Assembly (NCBI GenBank): GCA_964522165.1
Contig: CAZFVV010000001.1
Span: 1 to 64,000 of the forward strand
Direction: 5' to 3'
DNA from: JABWBP01 sp964522165
GTDB lineage: Bacteria; Calditrichota; Calditrichia; RBG-13-44-9; J075
Length of the DNA: 64,000 bases
The position numbers were made by a program, and so were the translations under genes. Under the pieces are notes generated by a model, which saw only the letters and a list, made by a program, of their open reading frames with translations, was not told the origin of the DNA and ran no database searches. Positions 18,601 to 25,725 of the stretch are shown piece by piece (the first letter of the stretch is position 1; each line of letters begins with the position of its first letter).

Positions 18601-18947
18601 CCATCGGGGTAGAAGTGCTGCCGGCTTTGGGAATCGATGACGGCTACGCCGGGCAGGTTCCCAGAGAGTACCTGCTGATGCAGAATTACCCCAATCCCTT
18701 CAATCCCGACACCCGGGTGCGCTATGGGCTGCCCCGGCCCGGGCGGGTGAAGATCGAAGTTTTCAACCTGTTGGGGCAGCGGGTAGCGGTATTGGTGGAC
18801 GAGTACAAGCCCGCCGGCTACCACCTGGCGACGTTCGCGGGGCGCAGCCTGGCCAGCGGAATCTATTTTTACCATATCCAGGTCTCCGCGGCGGATGGCA
18901 AAACCGGTGATTTTCACGCGGTAAAGAAGATGATGTTGCTCAAATAA
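12669..18947 (+). CDS. giant secreted thermolysin-like (M4) metalloprotease with Ig/cadherin-like repeats and type IX sorting domain
   Basis: 2092 residues. After a signal peptide (to about 30) come FTP/PepSY-like propeptide domains (about 45-220) and an M4 catalytic domain with zinc ligands His381 and His385 in HEFTH, Glu405 in GALSESFSD (24 residues on, as in thermolysin) and the transition-state histidine His476 in GGVHSNGG. A ThuA/amidotransferase-like segment (about 575-780), a propeller-like region (about 890-1120) and an Ig-like domain follow. Six repeats of about 97-120 residues starting N[RQ]xPxx (1184, 1284, 1382, 1503, 1599, 1696) and a VCBS-like domain (1792) precede the C-terminal sorting domain (QNYPNPFNP at 2005-2013). 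Probably cell-surface or released. One repeat carries an in-frame insertion. Confidence 0.92.
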   Translation: MHLFSTDLRKAFLPALLLLLCAMSFSLPAQKKARETSETFLNADIKLDESGQAPAAIRFETGRRPRVGEFFDEYRKAFPLSPDNELREIHTLADPLGHVHHRYAQYYKGLEVLGAQYILHAENGAVYFANGRLAPGLNLETAPLISENSALEAALQAVGAETYMWQKETHEQFLKRESGDPAASFYPKGELKLSCGAAELRGENFRLVYRFDIYAESPRGRYYVEVDARTGEALAQISRTHSIDVPGSGVSLYNGAVGITVDNFAGGYRLREAARSGLETYDMQNGEDYLAALDFTDPDTHFDAPEAAAGVSVHWAGEAVYDYFLTAHGRNSYDGAGAVIRSYARYGTENNSAFWDGTRFSFGDGDGWTHSPLVSLDIVAHEFTHAVVEHSAGLVYANESGALSESFSDIFGTAAEFFELGGAGNWLIGENVTLQAPALRSLENPNLLGQPDTYLGNYWAPLSTNPNAQNDYGGVHSNGGVQNFWFYLLSQGGSGVNDFGRPYAVSGIGLGDAAKIAYRALAFYLTPGAKYADAREASIQAAADLFGNLSAQVQAVKDAWAAVGVDEPAPPAGILVWEGVLNGADYSGAYLSAYLADAGFSVTYTNVFPPSLTGFDAVFLSFGNYGNDGSTLTEFNAGMAAAVKTYLEAGGRVYLEGGDALGYDQSSNSALLNLFGLFSASDGDNNPINGLAGQDAALTQGMLFTSSTQPHVGYIDIYTPLDGRVAFVESSYGNVAVQHSGSFGQRTFCFSYALAKLNDAVSPATRAELMAALAGFLIPGIPEIVLSPASFSFTVPQGDSLAGVLGIYNTGTSILSWSIRSRQASLRRGDESVPGATSSARNDAGDDEADMFDSPEWAEKFRNASRLSDLIFPLSGGSPPPATEDIGDILETFPAPGTPFPVGLAYDPGLDAVWVTDETAGKLYLVQKTAPHAVLQTITLSVGFPAGPYDLAVAGDTLYITDFNGGGTVNDAIYAINKSNGALLGLWQLDGANNPNPNDHIDQVIGIAINDLGEFFVSNNVDKTIRKIDLQPGGMWQTLQAFDSPVGKRTAGLDWDPLQGGFWVANIVRERVYLADENFNKVDSFPRPANLASGITAVPELTVWMSDFGTNLIYVIEGAAPPAPWMSLSPRRGAVAAGGSENVEIRLDASGLDLGAYQADLIVTSNDPDERSLTLPLTMTIIPVNQPPQIAPVIDPQVNETGVLQLPVSAANPDSNSSAIFLRAKNLPPFAVFADSGNGGGLFTFSPGYEDAGIYPGIRVIATDNGVPALSDTLDFTLTVHNTNRPPEISAVANAIMDEGDTLEIFVSASDPDGDSLSFSTANFPLFGSVTDSGNGSAIVRFAPGFNDAGTYLNLRVIVTDNGTPAPLSDFASFMLVVNHVNRPPTLAALPDTGMAEGQTLHLPVSASDPDGDDLALEALNLPAFGSFSDHGNGTGTITFAPGYDAEGFYPGITVIVKDTINLTSANSKLNSAPGREKGGRGGSPLESLSDTVSFSLTVTNTNRAPQLTAIEDQLMGEGDTLSVAISAIDPDGNAIVLAVNGLPVFGSFIDHGNGSGTILFSPGFNSAGNYPLEVIAADNGVPALADTAAFLLTVNGTNRAPVVSAIADQEMNEADTLEISVSALDPDGDTIVLSVLNLPAFGAFTDSGNGHGSLRFLPGYSDAGVYPNIQVKALDNGVPALFDLEIFTLAVLNLNRAPLLTPVADQTASEGDTLLVSLSASDPDGDSLVFAVSNLPAFGVLEDSGNGRATIRFAPGYDASGIYPDIQVIVADTSAPVLFDQDMFTLTVLEVNRAPVAVDDADTTDEGISVLIAVLANDFDPDGDEITIQSLINAGTVGTPLFTPGDTAILYQPAPNWGGLDQFAYVIGDGRGGLDTATVSVWVQAINAAPVISGLPDSLRFDANASDTLDLWAAVEDEETPDSLLIYQFAAFPDTLVLDYDPASGLLVVSAKNQLHGASAELVITVSDPQGASASDTIGVEVLPALGIDDGYAGQVPREYLLMQNYPNPFNPDTRVRYGLPRPGRVKIEVFNLLGQRVAVLVDEYKPAGYHLATFAGRSLASGIYFYHIQVSAADGKTGDFHAVKKMMLLK

Positions 18948-18950
18948 CGC

Positions 18951-18995
18951 TTTTTCACCCTCCCGGAGGTTTTGAACCTCCGGGAGGGTGAAAAA
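18951..18995. repeat. long perfect hairpin after the protease gene
   Basis: Arms TTTTTCACCCTCCCGGAGG and its exact complement are separated by a short TTTTGAA-type loop. The stem exceeds 18 pairs. The T-run is on the 5' side and the A-run on the 3' side, the reverse of an intrinsic terminator, so it is listed as a palindrome only. It may still stabilise the mRNA 3' end. Confidence 0.7.
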
Positions 18996-19168
18996 CTGAT
19001 TGCGCGAAAAATATCCCAATCTTGTGCAGGGAATCACGCCGCAAAACTAATTCCTCTCCTAAAATTGAGCTTTAAAAGAGCATTGAAAGCTCCCTTTGAT
19101 AGCGGGGGCCTCTTTTGCAGGATGCAAGTTTGGCGCTGGTCTTTTCCCCGGTATTATAATTTATTTCC

Positions 19169-19322
19169 CTAGCTATCTTGACATTATCAAGCTATTCAGC
19201 TATCCCCGAAGCAGTAAGCAGCCTTCGGCAGCCGTACCGGCCATTCGGGATAAAAAATTTCTTACCGATACTCCCGGTGAAGGCCTTCCCGGCTGAAAGC
19301 TGATAGCTAAAGGCTGAATAGT
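19169..19322. repeat. AGCTATTCAGC-type degenerate hairpin
   Basis: The left arm has imperfect units (AGCTATCTTG, AAGCTATTCAGCTATCC, AGCAGCCTTCGGCAGCC). The right arm (GGCTGAAAGCTGATAGCT, AAAGGCTGAATAGT) is roughly complementary. It occupies the end of the 409-base spacer before the next secreted protein; the rest of that spacer shows nothing recognisable beyond the preceding hairpin. Confidence 0.5.
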
Positions 19323-19356
19323 ACCTGTTTTCCATTAATCAAGGACATTGTTGAAT

Positions 19357-22300
19357 ATGTTACACCAAAGGATTGTGCGCAATTCGATCTTGCCGGCCTT
19401 TCCGGCGGGGAAGTGGGGTTTTCTGCTTCTCTGTTATTTCCTGCTGAATATTGAACCGGCAATCGCCCAGACCTCTACCCCGGTAATCGCGGGCTACCGG
19501 GATTTCGCCTACGGCAGCATACCGGACGGGGAGATTACCGGCGAAAAACCGGAGAGCAAATTGTGGTGGAACGACGGGCATTGGTGGGCCTGCATGTGGG
19601 ACGTTTCAACCAGCCGGTATAGAATCTATCGCTACAACCCCGGCAATCCCCCCGGTTGGACCAATACCGGGGTAGGGATCGACGACCGCCCCAATACCAA
19701 GGCGGATGTCCTGTGGGACGGCCAGAAACTGTACGTGGCCTCGCACTATTTCTCCGGCACCAACAGCGGCGTTCCCACTCCCGATCCCGCCCAATGGACC
19801 CGTTTATATCGCTACAGTTACGCCGGGGGGATCTACACCCTGGACGCGAATTTTCCTACTTCCATCAACAATGCCACCGCGGAAGCGCTGACCATCGACA
19901 AGGATTCCGGGGGAAAATTGTGGGCCGCCTGGGCGGAAAATAATAATGTAAAAGTGAATTGCAGCACCGATGGAGGCATTACCTGGCTGGGTTCCTTTAC
20001 CCTCCCGGTGCAGGGCGCAAAGCTGAACCCCGATGACATTGCCGCCCTGTCGGCCTTTGGGGGCAACAAAATCGGGGTGATGTGGAGCAACCAGAATGAT
20101 AAAAAAATGTACTTCGCGTTCCGCAATGACAGCGATCCCAATGCCACCTGGCAGCCGCGCGAAACGGCGCTGACCGATGCAACCCTGATCGATATCGCCG
20201 ACGACCATATCAACCTGAAAGCGGCCAGCGACGGCAGCGGAAACCTCTATGCCATCACCAAAACCAGCCTGACCGGAACCGGCAAGCCCCTGAACTACCT
20301 GCTGAAGCGCACCTCTGCGGGGGTTTGGAGCCGCCACCAGGTCTGGGCCACGGAGGACCAGACCACCCGCGCCATCATGGCCATCGACTCCACCCACCGG
20401 CGGGTATATGCCTTCGCCCGCAGCCTCTCGGACAGCTCCGGGGTAGTGTACATGAAATCCGCCCATCTCGATACCCTGGTATTTCCTGCCGGGTTAGGCG
20501 CGCCGTTCATTCAAAGCACTACGGAGCCGGATGTTAACAATGTCACCTCTACCAAGCAACCCGTGGGCGGCGCATCCAGCCTGCTGGTGCTGGCCAGCGA
20601 TAAAACCACGGATTATTACCTGCACAATTATATCAACCTGAAAGACGCCACCCCGCCGGTTATCGCCTCGTTTACCCCGGCGGCGGGCCCGGCGGGAATT
20701 ACGGTCATGATTCAGGGCAGCAGTTTCAGCGGCTCTACCGCGCTGGCCTTCAATGGGGCGGCGGATACCACCTTCCAGGTGCTTTCCGACAGCCTCATCC
20801 AGGCCACGGTGCCGGACAGCGCTTCCACCGGCCCCATCTCCATTACCAACGCCGTGGGAACCGGGTACAGCAGCGCGAGCTTCGTGGTCACCACCCCGCC
20901 GTACACCCTTTCTTACTACATTATTGGCCCCGGCACCCTGGAATTGGATCCCCCCGGCGGAAACTACGACAGCGTTACCACCATTACCCTGACGGCAATA
21001 CCGGATTCCGGGTACGTTTTCAGCGGCTGGAGCGGAGATTTGAGCGGCAGCGCCAACCCGGATTCCCTGCTGATGAATGATGATAAAACCATAACTGCGA
21101 CGTTTATTCCGCAGGGGGGAATCGGCGGAGGGACCATTGTGCACAAGGAGACCAAAATCGGCGGGACGAGCGGTTTTACCACCATAGCGACGTTCGAGCC
21201 GCTGGCCGCGGTCAATGGAGACCTTTACCTGGCCGCTTTTGCTCCCCGGCCGGCGATTCCGATCACTTCCGTGAGCGGGCTGGGGCTGACCTGGACCCTG
21301 CTGCTCCGCCAGTGCGCCGACGACAACTCCACCTCCATCGAAATCTGGAAAGCCCAGGGAACTCCCACCGCCAGCGGCCTTGTAAGCGCGGTTCTTTCCA
21401 GCGTCCCTTTCGCCGCGGTGATGACGGTGAGCCGCTATTCCGGCGCCGATCCGGTAAATCCCATCGGTAACACAGTTTCCGGCAACAGCCTGGGGGTTAA
21501 CGGGGTTTGCAACGGGAACCTGGAAACCGAGCTTTATTCCTTTAATATCTATGCCAGCGTGGATGGCGCGGTCATATTCGGCGCAGCGGCGATGCGCAAC
21601 AAACGGCATTATCCCGGGGACGGATACAAGGAGAGGGCGGAGTACTCCGAAGGAGCCGCAGGCAACGTCGCCGGTATTGCGGTTGTAGATCGAACCTTTC
21701 CGGAGGCCATGCCGGCAGTGTTGAACGGCACCTTTAGCAGCCCCACCGATTGGGCGGTGATCGGCCTAGAGTTGAAACCGCAGGGAGCGATCAACGCCCA
21801 CAGCCTGGCGCTGGGCAAAACCGGCTCCGGCTCCGGCAGCGTCATCGCCGATCCCCCCACCGGAACTTATCCCCACGGAACTTCCGTGGCGCTCACCGCC
21901 GCGCCGGACTCCGGCTCGGTGTTCAGCGGCTGGAGCGGGGACCTGGCCGGTTTGCAAAATCCCGATACCCTCTTGATGGACGGCGAAAAAGTAGTAATCG
22001 CGGAATTCACCCGCCGCTACGTGCTGCAACTGGATACCAGCGGGGCCGGCGGAATCGTCCTGAACCCCCCGCCGGTTGACACCACAGCGAACGGCGACGT
22101 TGTTTACAACGCCGGGACCCCGGTCATCTTAGACGCGGAACCGGATTCCGCTTTCGCTTTCCGGGGCTGGACCGGCGACCTGAACAGTTTGGAGAATCCC
22201 GATACCCTGGTGATGAATTCGGATAAAGCGGTGAGCGCCGGCTTCATCCGCCAATTTCACCTGGCCGTGGAAACGGTGGGCCGCGGCAGCGTGGCGCTGG

Positions 22301-24129
22301 ATCCCGCTCCGGCGGATTCCGGCAGCAGCGGCTTCTATGATAGTCTAACCGTGGTAACCCTCCTCGCCGTTCCTGATTCCGGCTACGCTTTCCGCGGCTG
22401 GAGCGGGGACCTGGCCAGCCTCGACCCGCTCGACAGCATCCTGGTGGACAGCGATAAGTCCGTCACCGCGACCTTTGTCAGGCAGTTTACCCTGGCCCTG
22501 GACACACTGATCCACGGAATGGTGCTGCTCGATCCGCTGCCGGCTTCGGGAGATTCGACCGTTGCGGTGTACGACAGCGCCACCGTGGTCACCCTCACCG
22601 CCGTTCCCGATTCCGGGTATGGTTTAAAGGAATGGAGCGGGGACTTGAGCGGCAACGCCAACCCGGATTCCCTGGTGATGGATACCGCCAGGCAGGTAGG
22701 GGCCAGCTTTGTGCGCCAATTTACCCTCTCCCTGGAGACGCTGGGCGCGGGAATGGTGCTGCTCGATCCGCCCCCGGTCTCGCGCTCCGCGACCGCCGCG
22801 CTGTATGACAGCGCCAGCGTGGTGATTCTCACCGCGATAGCGGATTCCGCCAACGTTTTTCGCGGCTGGAGCGGCGATCTGGTGGGAATGGAAAATCCCG
22901 ATACCCTCGTTATCGTTTCCGATAAACAGGTTAGCGCCCGGTTTGCGCGCCGGTTTACCGTAAACCTGGCCGCCTCCGGCTCCGGCAACATTCAGTTGGA
23001 CCCGCCAGGCGGGGTGTACGACAGCGCCGCCGTGGTGGTTGTAACCGCCACACCGGATTCCGCTCATGCTTTCCGCGGCTGGAGCGGCGGCCTTACTGGC
23101 CTTGCCAATCCCGATACCCTGATCGTCGATTCCGATAAACAGATCGCCGCTTCTTTTGTAAGGCAATTTTCCCTCACCCTGGCAACGAATGGTCCCGGCG
23201 CCATTCTGCCGGATCCGCCGGGAGGCGTTTACGACAGCGCGGCGGCGGTTGTCCTCACGGCCGTTCCTGATTCCGGTTACATTTTTAACGGCTGGAGCGG
23301 CGGGCTTAACAGCTCCCAAAACCCCGATACCCTGCTGATGGACGCAGATAAAACCGTTACGGCAACCTTTAGCCGGCAATTAGGCGTTACCGTGAATACC
23401 CGGGTTTTTCTGGAAGGAGCCTACCTGGGACACGACACCATGCGTACGACCCTGGCTGATAACGGGTGGCTGCCGATGGAACAGCCGTTTAACACCGCTC
23501 CCTGGCATTACCCGGGAAACGAAGCGGTCGAAAGCCCACCGGAAGAGGTGGTCGATTGGGTTCTCCTGGCGTTGCGAACCTCTCCCGAAGGCCCCAATGA
23601 AACCTTTCGCGCTGCTCTCCTCAAAAACGACGGAACGGTGGCGGATATAGGCGGGGCTGCCCCGGTCAGCTTTGTTGACCAGGCCCCGGGAGAATACTAC
23701 ATCGTGGTGTATCATCGCAATCACCTGACCATCATGAGCAGCTCTGCGGTGGCATTGGATGGCAATTCTCCCCTGTATGATTTTACAGCCGACCCGGCCA
23801 TGGCGTATGGAACAGACGCTTTGAAAGAATTGGAACGGGAGATATATGGAATGTATTGCGGCGACGCGAACGCCGACGGGCGGGTAACCCTAGAGGATAA
23901 AGAGCTTTCCTGGCGGCCGCAAAACGGGACCGCCTGGGAGTATGGTAAATACGGGGACCTTAACCTGGACGGCGGGATTGATGTAAAAGACCTCAACCTG
24001 TGCTGGCGCCATAATATCGATCAAATCTCGCAGGTTCCCGAAGCAGCCGCCGCTGCAAAACCCGCCCGGCTTCCGGCGGCTCCCCGGCAAGGCGAAGGCC
24101 GCGCCCGGGGCGGCAGACAGGAGCAGTGA
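19357..24129 (+). CDS. giant secreted protein with IPT/TIG, divergent InlB-type repeats and dockerin-like end
   Basis: 1590 residues from the ATG preceded by AAGGAC; a TTG nine bases earlier is possible. A signal peptide (to about 39, ending IEPAIAQ) precedes a propeller/sialidase-like region (about 45-425) with GGITW and similar turns. An IPT/TIG domain (about 432-515) and one divergent InlB B-repeat (SGYVFSGWSGDLSG) follow, then a lectin-like module (about 595-810) and seven more B-repeats (about 817-1341), each with a GWSGDL-type core. The end has two calcium-loop motifs, GDANADGRVTLEDKEL and GDLNLDGGIDVKDLNL, as in dockerins. No type IX tail is seen. Probably an adhesin or surface scaffold-binding protein. 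Confidence 0.85.
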   Translation: MLHQRIVRNSILPAFPAGKWGFLLLCYFLLNIEPAIAQTSTPVIAGYRDFAYGSIPDGEITGEKPESKLWWNDGHWWACMWDVSTSRYRIYRYNPGNPPGWTNTGVGIDDRPNTKADVLWDGQKLYVASHYFSGTNSGVPTPDPAQWTRLYRYSYAGGIYTLDANFPTSINNATAEALTIDKDSGGKLWAAWAENNNVKVNCSTDGGITWLGSFTLPVQGAKLNPDDIAALSAFGGNKIGVMWSNQNDKKMYFAFRNDSDPNATWQPRETALTDATLIDIADDHINLKAASDGSGNLYAITKTSLTGTGKPLNYLLKRTSAGVWSRHQVWATEDQTTRAIMAIDSTHRRVYAFARSLSDSSGVVYMKSAHLDTLVFPAGLGAPFIQSTTEPDVNNVTSTKQPVGGASSLLVLASDKTTDYYLHNYINLKDATPPVIASFTPAAGPAGITVMIQGSSFSGSTALAFNGAADTTFQVLSDSLIQATVPDSASTGPISITNAVGTGYSSASFVVTTPPYTLSYYIIGPGTLELDPPGGNYDSVTTITLTAIPDSGYVFSGWSGDLSGSANPDSLLMNDDKTITATFIPQGGIGGGTIVHKETKIGGTSGFTTIATFEPLAAVNGDLYLAAFAPRPAIPITSVSGLGLTWTLLLRQCADDNSTSIEIWKAQGTPTASGLVSAVLSSVPFAAVMTVSRYSGADPVNPIGNTVSGNSLGVNGVCNGNLETELYSFNIYASVDGAVIFGAAAMRNKRHYPGDGYKERAEYSEGAAGNVAGIAVVDRTFPEAMPAVLNGTFSSPTDWAVIGLELKPQGAINAHSLALGKTGSGSGSVIADPPTGTYPHGTSVALTAAPDSGSVFSGWSGDLAGLQNPDTLLMDGEKVVIAEFTRRYVLQLDTSGAGGIVLNPPPVDTTANGDVVYNAGTPVILDAEPDSAFAFRGWTGDLNSLENPDTLVMNSDKAVSAGFIRQFHLAVETVGRGSVALDPAPADSGSSGFYDSLTVVTLLAVPDSGYAFRGWSGDLASLDPLDSILVDSDKSVTATFVRQFTLALDTLIHGMVLLDPLPASGDSTVAVYDSATVVTLTAVPDSGYGLKEWSGDLSGNANPDSLVMDTARQVGASFVRQFTLSLETLGAGMVLLDPPPVSRSATAALYDSASVVILTAIADSANVFRGWSGDLVGMENPDTLVIVSDKQVSARFARRFTVNLAASGSGNIQLDPPGGVYDSAAVVVVTATPDSAHAFRGWSGGLTGLANPDTLIVDSDKQIAASFVRQFSLTLATNGPGAILPDPPGGVYDSAAAVVLTAVPDSGYIFNGWSGGLNSSQNPDTLLMDADKTVTATFSRQLGVTVNTRVFLEGAYLGHDTMRTTLADNGWLPMEQPFNTAPWHYPGNEAVESPPEEVVDWVLLALRTSPEGPNETFRAALLKNDGTVADIGGAAPVSFVDQAPGEYYIVVYHRNHLTIMSSSAVALDGNSPLYDFTADPAMAYGTDALKELEREIYGMYCGDANADGRVTLEDKELSWRPQNGTAWEYGKYGDLNLDGGIDVKDLNLCWRHNIDQISQVPEAAAAAKPARLPAAPRQGEGRARGGRQEQ

Positions 24130-24276
24130 GCAGAAGCGGAAGCAGGGGCAGGAGCAGGTATAGATAGGAGTGCAAATTTTAATTTGCACTAACCACTCCC
24201 GCACTAACTCTGGCTGTCCCCGATCCTGCTCCTGCCCCTGCCGCCTGCAAAACTGAAGTTTTGCACTCCTGCCCCT
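24115..24276. repeat. GCAGGAG-type degenerate hairpin with two GTGCAAA palindromes
   Basis: Left arm units GGAGCAG, GAGCAGA, AGCGGAAGCAGGGGCAGGA face the complementary right arm at about 24222-24246. Two palindromes of the GTGCAAA...TTTGCAC family sit inside and at the end (24169-24190, 24246-24268). The left arm overlaps the last codons and the TGA stop of the preceding gene, so its final residues (GGRQEQ) are repeat-encoded. Confidence 0.7.
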
Positions 24277-24279
24277 GTT

Positions 24280-25344
24280 TCACGGGGCGCTCTCTCCCGG
24301 TTTATGCTCGAACAGGCCCAGGTAAAATTCCTTCATCGCCTCCTCCATTTGGCGCACTAAGTTGTTGGCAATGGATTTTTCCGCCAATAGCACTGCATTC
24401 ATAATCGCCTTGGCTTTGGAGCGCCCGTGCGCTTTGATGATCAGCTTTTGGAAGCCCAGGATCGGCGCGCCGCCGTACTCGGAATAGTCCAGGCGCTTTT
24501 TGAGCTTTTTGAGCTTGGGCGCCAGCATCATGATGCCCACTTTGGAGAGAATGCCCCGTTTCCAGATTTGCTTGCCGGTTTGCAGGGTCAATTCCGCCAT
24601 GCCTTCTAAGCTCTTCAGCACCGTGTTGCCGGTGTAGCCTTCGGTCACGATCACGTCGGCGATGCCGCGCAGCACGTCCTTCCCCTCCACGTTGCCGATG
24701 AAATTTACCTGCGGCGTGCGCCGTAAAGTCTGATGGGTTTCCACTAACACGCTGTGCCCCTTGGTCTCCTCCTCCCCGATGTTCAGCAAGCCCACCCGGG
24801 GATTCTCGATGCCCAGCACTCCCCTGGCATAGTGCAAACCCATAATCGCAAAACTGACCAGTTGGTTGACGGTTCCGTGCAGGGTCGCCCCAACGTCGAG
24901 CATCACCGTCTTGCCGGGGTCGCCGAGTTTATGCCTGACCGCCGGGAGCACCGCCGCCAGCACCGCCCGCTCGATGCTGCCGATGCGGGAAATCGCGTTG
25001 GAGCAGGCCAGCAGGGTGGCCCCGGTGCTGCCCGCGCTCACCAGGGCCTCGCCGTAGCCGTCGCGCAGCAGCCGCGCCGCCACGTTGATGGAAGCGTTGG
25101 GTTTGCTTAGAATCGCATCTTTAGGCGGGTCTTCCATGGAGATCACCTCCGGGGCGTGGATGATCTCCCAGCGGCTCTCGCGCAGCTTCTCCTTCTTCAG
25201 CAGGCTGCGCACGCCTAATTCATCACCCACAAAAATGCAATGGATGGTGGAACTCTTCCGGCACGCCTCCGCCGCGCCTTTCACGATTTCCTCGGGAGCG
25301 TGGTCGCCGCCCATGGCGTCTATCACGATGCGATTCCATTTCAT
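24280..25344 (-). CDS. plsX: phosphate acyltransferase PlsX
   Basis: 354 residues, normal for the family. The N-terminus IVIDAMGGDHAPEEIVKGA and the segments GSTGATLL, LLNIGEEETKGH and EGYTGNTVLKSLEG are hallmarks of PlsX. It converts acyl-ACP and phosphate into acyl-phosphate, the donor for PlsY in phospholipid synthesis, at the inner face of the membrane. The usual partners rpmF and fabH are absent here, and neighbours face the other way, so it seems to stand alone. Confidence 0.95.
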   Translation of the reverse strand: MKWNRIVIDAMGGDHAPEEIVKGAAEACRKSSTIHCIFVGDELGVRSLLKKEKLRESRWEIIHAPEVISMEDPPKDAILSKPNASINVAARLLRDGYGEALVSAGSTGATLLACSNAISRIGSIERAVLAAVLPAVRHKLGDPGKTVMLDVGATLHGTVNQLVSFAIMGLHYARGVLGIENPRVGLLNIGEEETKGHSVLVETHQTLRRTPQVNFIGNVEGKDVLRGIADVIVTEGYTGNTVLKSLEGMAELTLQTGKQIWKRGILSKVGIMMLAPKLKKLKKRLDYSEYGGAPILGFQKLIIKAHGRSKAKAIMNAVLLAEKSIANNLVRQMEEAMKEFYLGLFEHKPGESAP

Positions 25345-25725
25345 ACTCGGTTCCCCAGTTTTTTCTAAGCAATATACGATTGGTAAACTGATATTTCAAG
25401 AGTAGCAGAAACCGAACCTAAAACACAGTAACTGAGGTAAGTCGGACAATAATCTAACTGCTATACTCGTTAAAGGTTAGTTTGTAGCACTCTGATATTA
25501 CAAAAAATGCTTTAAAATATGGGTTTTATCAAAAGTGAGGTGTTACAAAATCACCCTTTTCTGGTATATTACAACTCTACTATTCACCACTCTACCACTC
25601 ACCGCTCTTCAATCATCCACCCACTACCGCTGTTTTTTATGACAAAAATCATATTTTAAGCTGATAAAAGTCATTGAAATTAGGGAGAAGGATTAGTTAC
25701 GCTTAATCGAAATCAGGAGAACAAA
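25345..25725. other. AT-rich intergenic spacer
   Basis: A divergent spacer where base composition falls sharply. It holds one copy of TATACTCGTTAAAGGTTA (about 25459-25476) shared with 3255-3272. At about 25566-25628 there is an imperfect run of CTCTACT/CACCACTC units. I could not define promoters with confidence. Confidence 0.4.

Noticed and set aside
18951..18995. Intrinsic terminator after the giant protease
   Set aside because: The stem is perfect but the T-run precedes and the A-run follows it, so a U-tract is missing on both strands.
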